Source: an uncultured Clostridia bacterium (lineage in GTDB: Bacteria; Bacillota; Clostridia; Christensenellales; UBA1242). From it: a DNA stretch of 7,705 nt. The position numbers and the translations under genes were made by a program. How positions within the stretch are numbered: position 1 is the first letter of the stretch; each line of letters starts with the position of its first letter. Location of the stretch: contig CANQWP010000037.1 in NCBI GenBank assembly GCA_947627585.1, forward strand, positions 1 through 7,705, in the 5' to 3' direction. This document shows, piece by piece, positions 1-5,885 of this stretch. Under the pieces are notes generated by a model. The model saw only the letters and a list, made by a program, of their open reading frames with translations. It did no database searches and was not told the origin of the DNA.

Positions 1-44
1 GCTCGGCAGCAGGGTGGTGCTCTAACCGACTGAGCTACAAGCCA
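1..44 (-). tRNA. 5' half of a tRNA (partial or pseudogene)
   Basis: Read on the minus strand from 44 to 1, the sequence has a tRNA-like 5' half: acceptor strand TGGCTTG, TA at positions 8-9, a perfect D stem GCTC/GAGC around the loop AGTCGGTTA, then A26, CCACC as the anticodon 5' strand, and CT leading into the anticodon loop. What follows (GCTGCCGAGC) cannot form the 3' strand of that stem, which would need GGTGG. The similarity to a tRNA therefore stops in the anticodon loop, just where the 17-bp block shared with 152-168 lies. The rest is beyond the left edge. It could be a broken tRNA copy, a tRNA with an insertion in its anticodon loop, or a tRNA-derived repeat. The amino acid identity cannot be assigned. 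Confidence 0.5.
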
Positions 45-104
45 TTATTAAATTTTGTGTGTTTTTTACGGACTTTACACCTGTCCAAAACCGGCTAAAT
101 TTTC

Positions 105-197
105 CTTATATTTGCAGGTCGAAGATACAGTGTGCAAATGGCGTTCGCTTCGCTCGGCAGCAGGGTGGCGCGATTGTCCACCTAAGTTATAAGCCAT
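105..197 (-). pseudogene. Degenerate tRNA-like repeat copy
   Basis: On the minus strand this begins TGGCTTATAACTTAGG, an imperfect version of the TGGCTTGTAGCTCAG start at 44-30. It then runs into the same CCACCCTGCTGCCGAGC block (168-152 on the plus strand), identical over 17 bp to positions 17-1. The D stem is destroyed (ACTT has no partner). A CTTATA/TATAAG pairing between 105-110 and 188-193 could mimic an acceptor stem 89 nt apart. GGTGG (164-168) and CCACC (178-182) can also form a small hairpin. No normal T arm is visible. It reads best as a decayed relative of the left-edge tRNA-like sequence; a working tRNA is unlikely. Confidence 0.35.
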
Positions 198-350
198 CAG
201 CAATCACATCCGGCAATAGGCTGGGGATTTGCCTATTTCCTGAATGCTGTTTAATTATAACCATTTCAAATTTTGTTGTCAAGCATTTTTGCGAAAAAAA
301 TCAATTTATTTTTCCTCAAAAAATTTTGTTTGTTTTTCTCTTCATTTTGT

Positions 351-379
351 TTGCAAAAATGAGCAATTTTGTGTATTAT
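351..379 (+). promoter_or_regulatory. Possible sigma-A promoter of the lipoprotein gene
   Basis: TTGCAA at 351-356 is followed after 17 nt by TATTAT at 374-379, a five-of-six match to the -10 consensus. The predicted transcription start near 386 would fall on the ribosome binding site, which makes the leader very short. The true promoter may lie further upstream, so this is a weak call. Confidence 0.3.
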
Positions 380-385
380 CCTCAT

Positions 386-391
386 AAGGAG
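386..391 (+). promoter_or_regulatory. Ribosome binding site that fixes the lipoprotein start
   Basis: AAGGAG lies 6 nt before the ATG at 398. The codons after that ATG give a lipoprotein signal peptide at once, so this site decides the start against the in-frame ATG at 59. Confidence 0.85.
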
Positions 392-397
392 TTGGGT

Positions 398-3274
398 ATG
401 AAACAAAATTTTAGGAAGTTTTTTGCACCGATAACTTTGATTGGAATTTTTGCGCTTGTTCTCTGCGGGGGCTTGCTTTTGACGGCTTGCGGGCACCAAC
501 ATTCTTTTTCGGAATGGATGGTGGACAAGGCTGCCACTTGCACCGAACCTGGTCTTGAAAAGAGAATTTGCAAATGCGGAGAAGAGGAGACGCGCACAAT
601 CAATGCGCTTGGACACAATATGTCCGCATGGGCGTCTTTGAAAGAAGAAGATGACAATGACTGCGACGGAACGCATGAGCAGCATTGCCAAAATCCGGGC
701 TGCGATTTGCAAATCATTGAGGAATGCGAATATGAAACTGAGCAAACTGAGCCAACTTGCACAGAGCCGGGGCATCACGAACACGTTTGCCCAAAATGCG
801 GTGACTTTGTTTCGCATGACTATGCTGATGCAATTGGACACACATGGAGCGGACAATGGGTTGAAGCCGGGAAAAATCAAAACGGCGAGTTTATCCACAC
901 TCAAAGATGCTTGAACGTTGGCTGCAACGAAGTCTTGACGGGAATCTGCTCTTTTGACGAAGAACACATGACTGAAGAAGAGGCAACTTGCACCACGAAA
1001 GGGACAAAAACATACACCTGCACGGCTTGCGGACAACAAAAAGTCGAAACAACTCAAAACGAACTTGGGCATGAATTTCCGCAAGAGTGGACCTACAGCG
1101 AAACAACGCCTGAGGGCCACCATGAGCACAAATGCAACCGCTGCGACGAGGTTGAATTCAACCTCTGCACGCCAGAAAGAAAAGAAACCGAGGCGTCTTG
1201 CACGCAGCCTGGGGAGATTTTCACAGAATGCACAGTTTGCTCACGCCATACGACTTTGCAAACGAGCGCCCAGCTTGAACATGTTTGGAAATTTGAACAT
1301 GAAAGCGGCTCGTCAGAACAAGACAGCAAGCACAAAAAGACTTGTGAGCTTTGCGGTGAAGAAGAAAATGGAATTTCATGCGAATTTGTGACAACGCCTC
1401 AAGAAGCAACATGCACCGAAAAAGGAAAAGATGTCAGACACTGCATGGATTGCCAATTCTCTTATGAAACAGAAAACGGCGAGGCGCTTGGACACCAATA
1501 TGACAGCGGCTATGAGCACTATGAAGAAGATGGGGTGCACAAACACAAAAAAACATGTTCGCGTTGCGGAGAAATAACCTCTCAAGAGTGCCAATTTGTT
1601 CAAACAACAAACGCTGACGCAACTTGCACAGAAAAAGGGGAATATCTTTTCACCTGCTCTCTTGCAGAATGCGGCTTTTCCTACACCGAAGAAATTCCGG
1701 AGCTTGGGCACCTTTGGGCAGAGAGCGAAGATGACAAAGAAGAGTGGGTCATCACTGACACCGACCACACGCGCACTTGCAAACGTGCAGAATGCGGGGA
1801 AAGCGAGACGTCCGAACACACATTCACCCAAACAAATCACTGCGATTCTTGCGGATATGACGGGCTGGAATATAAAGAGATGACGGGATATGCGGTTGTG
1901 CTGAGAGATAACAGGGTCACAAGCGCAAAGAAAATCATCGTTGCCGAAACCTACAACGGCTTGCCGGTGGAAGAAATTATGTCGGGACTTGAAACATATG
2001 ACGGGCGTTTTTCTGGATTTTTCATGAACACAACTGTTCAAGAAGTCGTTTTGCCCAAAACCATAAAGCGCATCGGGTCACACGCTTTCGAAAGCTGCAC
2101 AAATCTTGAGAAAGTGACAGTGGACTTGAAAGCGGGCGAAAAGGCGGCACTTCTCACAATTGAAGAAAGTGCTTTTGCCGGCTGCGGAAAGCTGACAGTT
2201 GCGCCATTCACAGATGGTCTCACAACCATTGGAGAAAGCGCCTTCCAAAACTGCTATAAACTTGCAAACATCTCCATTCCTGAGAGCGTGAGCACAATCG
2301 GCGACCACGCATTTCACAGAACGGCCTTCATTGACAACCCTTCCAACTGGTCGGGAGATGTGCTTTACATCAACAAGCACCTCATCAGAGCAAAAAGTGA
2401 CCTTGGCGAAGAATATGAAGTTGTTGAGGGCACGCTGACAATCAGCGCTCAGGCCTTTGCTGACTGCACAGGGCTCAAGAGCATAATCTTGCCGGCCGAA
2501 CTTGTGGACGTCGGGGAAGACGCTTTCAAAAACTGCACACTCCTTGAAAAAGTTGTCTTCAAAGGAAGCTTCCAACAATGGATTTCAATTAATTTTGAAA
2601 ATGACTATTCAAGCCCAATGTGCCACGCTCATACTTTGACCATTGAAGGCGCAAAAGAGGACATTTCAATTCCGTCAATTGTGACTTACATTCCTGCCGG
2701 TGCTTTCAAAGGGACAGAAATTGCCAGCGTTCACATTCCAAAAAGCGTGAAAAAGATTGGCGAAGAGGCTTTTGAAAACTGTGCTTCACTCACGACTGTT
2801 GAATGGGACGAAGATTGCAATATTGAATATATCGGTGAAAACGCTTTTGCCGGAACGCCATATTTTGAAGAACAGATGAAAAACGGCGTGCTTTATGTCG
2901 GGCACTGCTTGGTCAAAGCGAACGACAAACTTCCTGTTGATGCTGACGGGAAATATGTGGTCGAAGAAGGGACATATTCAATCGCTCCACACGCCTTTGA
3001 AAACAATCAAAAAATCAAATTTGTTGTTTTGCCAGAAAGTTTGCAATATATCGGCGAAAAAGCGTTCAGCGGCTCAAGCCTTGAAAGAGCGGAATTCAAA
3101 AATCCGAATGGTTGGTATGCGTTCATGCTTCAAGGCGCGGGAAGATCGCCATATCCAAGCGTTCTTGGCGCAGCTGGCGAAAATGAAGAGACCAAAAACA
3201 GCAATCGACGACAAGCGGCACAACTTTTGACACAGATGTATCAAAGCTATTGGCGCAAAAACCTGTCAAAATAA
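398..3274 (+). CDS. Secreted BspA-like LRR lipoprotein with Cys-rich repeats
   Basis: This 958-residue protein is predicted to be anchored to the outer face of the membrane. Residues 1-30 form a lipoprotein signal peptide: basic MKQNFRK, a hydrophobic core, and a lipobox LTAC whose Cys31 would be lipidated. Residues about 34-486 hold six Cys/His-rich double modules of 70-77 residues. Residues about 487-546 include YNGLPVEEI, a stretch typical of BspA-type proteins. Residues about 547-900 are LRR_5-like repeats of the form IGxxAFxxCxxLxxVxxP. The tail (about 900-958) has NPNGWY and LTQMYQSYW, which resemble the usual end of clostridial BspA-like proteins as I remember them. No LPXTG, S-layer or other wall anchor is seen. 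Such proteins are usually linked to adhesion or host contact, but no ligand can be inferred here. A terminator follows directly, so it is probably monocistronic. The signal peptide and LRR calls are firm; the function is unknown. Confidence 0.9.
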   Translation: MKQNFRKFFAPITLIGIFALVLCGGLLLTACGHQHSFSEWMVDKAATCTEPGLEKRICKCGEEETRTINALGHNMSAWASLKEEDDNDCDGTHEQHCQNPGCDLQIIEECEYETEQTEPTCTEPGHHEHVCPKCGDFVSHDYADAIGHTWSGQWVEAGKNQNGEFIHTQRCLNVGCNEVLTGICSFDEEHMTEEEATCTTKGTKTYTCTACGQQKVETTQNELGHEFPQEWTYSETTPEGHHEHKCNRCDEVEFNLCTPERKETEASCTQPGEIFTECTVCSRHTTLQTSAQLEHVWKFEHESGSSEQDSKHKKTCELCGEEENGISCEFVTTPQEATCTEKGKDVRHCMDCQFSYETENGEALGHQYDSGYEHYEEDGVHKHKKTCSRCGEITSQECQFVQTTNADATCTEKGEYLFTCSLAECGFSYTEEIPELGHLWAESEDDKEEWVITDTDHTRTCKRAECGESETSEHTFTQTNHCDSCGYDGLEYKEMTGYAVVLRDNRVTSAKKIIVAETYNGLPVEEIMSGLETYDGRFSGFFMNTTVQEVVLPKTIKRIGSHAFESCTNLEKVTVDLKAGEKAALLTIEESAFAGCGKLTVAPFTDGLTTIGESAFQNCYKLANISIPESVSTIGDHAFHRTAFIDNPSNWSGDVLYINKHLIRAKSDLGEEYEVVEGTLTISAQAFADCTGLKSIILPAELVDVGEDAFKNCTLLEKVVFKGSFQQWISINFENDYSSPMCHAHTLTIEGAKEDISIPSIVTYIPAGAFKGTEIASVHIPKSVKKIGEEAFENCASLTTVEWDEDCNIEYIGENAFAGTPYFEEQMKNGVLYVGHCLVKANDKLPVDADGKYVVEEGTYSIAPHAFENNQKIKFVVLPESLQYIGEKAFSGSSLERAEFKNPNGWYAFMLQGAGRSPYPSVLGAAGENEETKNSNRRQAAQLLTQMYQSYWRKNLSK
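497..1855 (+). repeat. Six tandem Cys/His-rich double modules
   Basis: The coding sequence repeats an A module (ATCTxxG, then CxxC, then LGH) alternating with a B module (Trp or aromatic, acidic stretch, H-x-H or similar, CxxCG, then a later Cys-Phe). The Cys of ATC falls at nt 539, 758, 989, 1199, 1412 and 1625, giving periods of 73, 77, 70, 71 and 71 codons. I count about 38 cysteines in roughly 450 residues, against about 9 in the much longer remainder of the mature protein. Module A1 has CKC in place of CxxC and A4 has LEH in place of LGH. The array ends with a final CDSC near nt 1841-1852. Copies differ strongly at DNA level, so the array is old. Confidence 0.8.
2036..3097 (+). repeat. 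BspA-type leucine-rich repeat block
   Basis: Translated repeats follow the LRR_5 pattern: a conserved IGxxAF core, Cys or Asn a few residues later, then a hydrophobic strand and Pro. Clear cores are IGSHAF, IEESAF, IGESAF, IGDHAF, ISAQAF, VGEDAF, IPAGAF, IGEEAF, IGENAF, IAPHAF and IGEKAF. A longer unit is duplicated: DVLYINKHLIRA followed by VVEGT (from residue 654) and GVLYVGHCLVKA followed by VVEEGT (from residue 830). This makes an extended solenoid after the Cys-rich stalk. Confidence 0.85.
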
Positions 3275-3284
3275 AATAAAAAAC

Positions 3285-3316
3285 AAAAAGACCAAAAAAT
3301 TATTTTTGGTTTTTTT
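3285..3316 (+). terminator. Rho-independent terminator after the lipoprotein gene
   Basis: ACCAAAAA (3291-3298) pairs perfectly with TTTTTGGT (3303-3310) around the loop ATTA, followed by six T. An A-run before the stem extends the pairing into the T-run. It starts about 10 nt after the stop codon. Confidence 0.85.
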
Positions 3317-3336
3317 GAAAACTTTTTGACATTTGT

Positions 3337-3365
3337 TTGACATCGCTTTGCCGCGGTGCTAAAAT
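3337..3365 (+). promoter_or_regulatory. Sigma-A promoter of the mscS-family gene
   Basis: A perfect -35 box TTGACA at 3337-3342, a 17-nt spacer and TAAAAT at 3360-3365 (five of six), preceded by TG at 3357-3358 as an extended -10. A second TTGACA at 3326-3331 is too far away for this -10. The promoter sits between the upstream terminator and the channel gene. Confidence 0.8.
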
Positions 3366-3391
3366 TATTGTCGAAAAAGGAGAAAAAATAT

Positions 3392-4414
3392 ATGGAATGG
3401 CTTAAAGGTGTTTGGAACGATATTGTCACATATTTTCGAGATAGTTGGCAAAACATCGTTTTGTTCTTTGCAATTTTGATCATCGGCATCATTGTCATCA
3501 AAATTGTCATGTCAGTTGTGCGCAAAGTTCTTGGTCGCACAAAAATGGAAAAGATTGCGCAACAATTTCTTTGCACAATTTTGAAATTCGTGCTTTGGTT
3601 CGCCTTGATTTTGTTGTTGTTGTCACAACTTGGTGTGGAAATCACGGGGCTTTTGACAGCGCTCAGTGCGGTCATCTTGGCTGTGGGCATGGCATTGCAA
3701 ACTGCGATTGCAAACGTGGCAAATGGGATCATCATCATTTCCAGCCACATGTTCAAAAAGGGTGACTACATCATCATCAACGGCGTTGAGGGCAGCATCA
3801 CCGACATCAACTTCATGTTCACAACGCTCATCACTGTGGACAATAAGAAGGTGACCTTGCCAAACTCCAGCATTTTGTCAAGCAACGTCACAAACTTGGG
3901 TGCATATCCAAAGCGCCGCGTTGACTTCACGTTCTCGGTGGCATATGAAAGCGATGTCGAACTTGTCAAGAAAATCGTGACGGACGTTATGGCAAGCGAC
4001 GGGCGGGTCTATCTTGACCCGGCGCCATTCTGCCGTTTGAAAGTTTTGGGCGCAAGCAGCATTGATTTCTTTGCAAACTGCTGGTGCGACAATGCGGACT
4101 ATTGGGACGTTTATTATTACATTATGGAAAACGTATATAACGAGTTCAAACGCCACAACATTTCCGTTCCTTATAATCAAATTGAAGTGCGTGAACGCAA
4201 AGACAAAGTGACAATGCCTGTTGTTGGAAAGAAGTTGCCGGCGCGCGTTGAGAAAGTTCGCACGGAAGAAAATCACGAGCACGAACTTTTCAAGTTTTCT
4301 GTTGACTCAAAGAAAAAACGCGACAAGAAAAAAGAAAAGAAACAAGCCAAAACAAAGAAAACTGAAACAAAAGCAGTTGAAGAAGAAAAGCCAAAGAAAA
4401 AGGCTAAAAAATAA
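3392..4414 (+). CDS. mscS: MscS-family mechanosensitive ion channel
   Basis: This 340-residue membrane protein belongs to the small-conductance mechanosensitive channel family, which opens under membrane tension to release solutes during osmotic downshock. Three hydrophobic helices are visible: TM1 about 22-43, TM2 about 61-80, and a Gly/Ala-rich pore helix TM3 about 86-117 with the family-type stretch AVGMALQTAIANVANG. The beta domain begins with FKKGDYIIINGVEGSI and includes LPNSSILSSNVTN, which matches the usual PNxxI...N signature. An alpha/beta C-terminal domain extends to about residue 275. The last 40 or so residues are a Lys/Glu-rich tail beyond the normal fold. The start at 3392 has AAAGGAG 9 nt upstream; the in-frame ATG at 3356 lies before the promoter -10 and is rejected. 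Its own promoter and terminator make it monocistronic. The family is certain; which MscS subtype it is cannot be told. Confidence 0.92.
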   Translation: MEWLKGVWNDIVTYFRDSWQNIVLFFAILIIGIIVIKIVMSVVRKVLGRTKMEKIAQQFLCTILKFVLWFALILLLLSQLGVEITGLLTALSAVILAVGMALQTAIANVANGIIIISSHMFKKGDYIIINGVEGSITDINFMFTTLITVDNKKVTLPNSSILSSNVTNLGAYPKRRVDFTFSVAYESDVELVKKIVTDVMASDGRVYLDPAPFCRLKVLGASSIDFFANCWCDNADYWDVYYYIMENVYNEFKRHNISVPYNQIEVRERKDKVTMPVVGKKLPARVEKVRTEENHEHELFKFSVDSKKKRDKKKEKKQAKTKKTETKAVEEEKPKKKAKK

Positions 4415-4430
4415 GGAACTAAAAAAATGA

Positions 4431-4459
4431 AAAAGCACGGGGGAAAGTCCGTGTTTTTT
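4431..4459 (+). terminator. Rho-independent terminator after the channel gene
   Basis: CACGG (4436-4440) pairs with CCGTG (4449-4453) around GGGAAAGT, with a G-T pair and A-T pairs extending the stem outward, and a run of six T at 4454-4459. It lies 17 nt after the stop codon. Confidence 0.85.
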
Positions 4460-4477
4460 GTTTTGTTTGCAATTTTG

Positions 4478-4506
4478 TTGAAATGTTTTTTGCGTTGGTG
4501 TATAAT
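4478..4506 (+). promoter_or_regulatory. Sigma-A promoter of the synthetase pair
   Basis: TTGAAA at 4478-4483 and a perfect TATAAT at 4501-4506 are spaced by exactly 17 nt. The expected start near 4513 gives a leader of about 30 nt, too short for a T-box, so no tRNA-sensing control is visible. Confidence 0.85.
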
Positions 4507-4542
4507 TATGTTGTTCATTATCAGAAGAAATTTGGAGAGTTT

Positions 4543-5820
4543 ATGAAAATTTGTGAAGTAAAACCTGGACAAGTGGAAATTCAAGGCTGGATTGAAAACT
4601 TGCGTGACAAAAAGAGCATGCAGTTCGTGGTCATTCGCGACCTTTCGGGCAAAATTCAAGTGACAGTTGTCAAAGAGGAAAATCCGGAAATTGCCGAAAT
4701 TTTTTCGCATGCCACACTTGAAAGCACGGTGAAAATCAGCGGAAAAGCCGTCGCAAACGAATATGTCAAACTTGGTGGAATTGAAATTTTGCCGGAAAAA
4801 GTGGAAATCACAAGCCGCGCCGAAGCGTTCCCGATCGGGCCGGAAAGCTCGATTGACCAAAGGCTGGACTTTCGTTGGATCGATTTGCGCACGGAACGCA
4901 ATCAACTTGTTTTCCGTTTTCAAAGCGAACTCGTGAACGCCATGAGGGAATATCTTTTGCAGCACGATTTCACCGAAATTCACACTCCAAAGTTCATTGC
5001 GACCGCCAGCGAAAGCGGTGCCGAAGTTTTTGAGGTGAAATATTTTGACCGAAAAGCCTATCTTGCTCAAAGCCCGCAGTTCTATAAACAAATGGCCATG
5101 GCAGCAGGCTTTGAAAGGATTTTTGAGGTCGCTCCATGTTTTCGCGCCGAAAAATCTCACACAAAAAAGCACGCGACTGAGTTCACAAGTTTTGATGTGG
5201 AGTTTTCTTACATCAACTCGTTCCAAGATGTCATGAATTTGGAAGCGGAGATGATTGCCTACGGGCTGAAAAAGACCAAAGAAAAGTTTGGCGACAAAGT
5301 GAAAGAAGTGTTTGGCGTGGACATTGTTGTGCCGACGCTGCCTTTCCCGCAAATGCGCCTTGTGGACGTGTATGACGAACTTGAAAAAAGATATGGCTTC
5401 ACTGTTCCGGAAGAAGAAAAAACCGACTTGACCACCGAGGCCGAAAGACTTTGCGAAAGGCTTGCAAAAGACAAATTTGGCCACGAATTTTTGTTTGTGA
5501 CTGACTATCCGCCGCAAAAACGCGCATTCTATCACATGAGAAAGAACGGAATTTTGCAAGGATATGACCTTATTTGGAAGGGCATTGAAATCACTTCCGG
5601 CGCGCAGAGAGAACATCGCTTTGAAGAGCTCAAAAAGAACGCGGACGAGAAGGGCCTTGGAAAAGATGTCAAGTTCTATTTGGAATTTTTCAAATATGGC
5701 ATTCCGCCACACGGGGGCTTTGCAATCGGAGTGGACAGGTTGACAATGCTGCTTCTCAATTTGCCGTCTTTGAAAGAAGCGGAATTCTTGTTCCGCGGGC
5801 CGGACAGACTTGACCCATAA
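4543..5820 (+). CDS. aspS: Aspartyl-tRNA synthetase, archaeal type
   Basis: This 425-residue class IIb enzyme attaches Asp to tRNA using ATP. Residues about 10-95 form the OB-fold anticodon-binding domain (GWIENLRD, FVVIRD, then ILPEKVEI). The catalytic core has motif 1 ending in HTPK (Pro149), the SPQFYKQ substrate loop, motif 2 FRAEKSHTKKH (Arg201), ITSGAQREHR, and motif 3 GIPPHGGFAIGVDRL (Arg399). The length and the lack of the GAD insertion of standard bacterial AspRS (about 590 residues) place it in the archaeal/eukaryal-type family, which in bacteria is often non-discriminating, charging both tRNA-Asp and tRNA-Asn. The extreme end reads LFRGPDRLDP where relatives usually have LFPRDxxRLTP, one residue shorter. 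The start is chosen from GGAG 5 nt upstream; the earlier in-frame ATG at 4483 precedes the -10 box. asnS follows after 65 nt. Whether it is the only AspRS in the genome is unknown. Confidence 0.93.
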   Translation: MKICEVKPGQVEIQGWIENLRDKKSMQFVVIRDLSGKIQVTVVKEENPEIAEIFSHATLESTVKISGKAVANEYVKLGGIEILPEKVEITSRAEAFPIGPESSIDQRLDFRWIDLRTERNQLVFRFQSELVNAMREYLLQHDFTEIHTPKFIATASESGAEVFEVKYFDRKAYLAQSPQFYKQMAMAAGFERIFEVAPCFRAEKSHTKKHATEFTSFDVEFSYINSFQDVMNLEAEMIAYGLKKTKEKFGDKVKEVFGVDIVVPTLPFPQMRLVDVYDELEKRYGFTVPEEEKTDLTTEAERLCERLAKDKFGHEFLFVTDYPPQKRAFYHMRKNGILQGYDLIWKGIEITSGAQREHRFEELKKNADEKGLGKDVKFYLEFFKYGIPPHGGFAIGVDRLTMLLLNLPSLKEAEFLFRGPDRLDP

Positions 5821-5826
5821 AAAAAC

Positions 5827-5854
5827 GCAAAAAAGCCGGTTTTTTGCAATTTTG
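5827..5854 (+). terminator. Hairpin between aspS and asnS, weak terminator or attenuator
   Basis: GCAAAAAA (5827-5834) pairs with TTTTTTGC (5840-5847) around the loop GCCGG, eight perfect pairs, seven nt after the aspS stop. The following AATTTT is a poor U-run, so it may only partly stop transcription or protect the mRNA end. Confidence 0.45.
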
Positions 5855-5885
5855 ATAAAAAACAAAAAAACATAAAGGAAAGAGC

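Larger units (their letters stand above)
198..397. other. AT-rich non-coding leader region
   Basis: The plus-strand frame is open here but uses no recognisable protein sequence, and the AT-rich runs of Phe, Ile and Leu codons look like translated non-coding DNA. I see no hairpin terminator, riboswitch or RNA gene. The region ends in a possible promoter and the ribosome binding site of the lipoprotein gene. Confidence 0.5.

Noticed and set aside
105..193. A working class II tRNA (Leu or Ser) of about 89 nt
   Set aside because: The outer CTTATA/TATAAG pairing is suggestive, but there is no D stem, no anticodon stem and no T arm.
59..397. N-terminal extension of the lipoprotein gene from the ATG at 59
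   Set aside because: It would bury the signal peptide 113 residues inside the protein, it has no ribosome binding site, and it crosses the tRNA-like repeat. AAGGAG before 398 and the immediate signal peptide settle the start.
266..1129. Minus-strand open frame of 287 codons opposite the Cys-rich repeats
   Set aside because: It is a shadow of the Cys-rich coding repeats, with no ribosome binding site or recognisable domain. The same holds for the minus-strand frame at 1376-2041.
497..1855. Reading the CxxC repeats as cytoplasmic DNA-binding zinc fingers
   Set aside because: They follow a clear lipoprotein signal peptide, so they are predicted to be outside the cell, and no linker or basic recognition helix typical of zinc fingers is seen.
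4483..4542. Earlier in-frame start of AspRS at 4483
   Set aside because: It lies upstream of the TATAAT box at 4501-4506, so it would not be in the transcript, and it has no ribosome binding site.
4460..4542. T-box or other leader regulation of the synthetase genes
   Set aside because: Only about 30 nt separate the predicted transcription start from the AspRS start, and 65 nt separate the two genes. Neither gap contains T-box elements.
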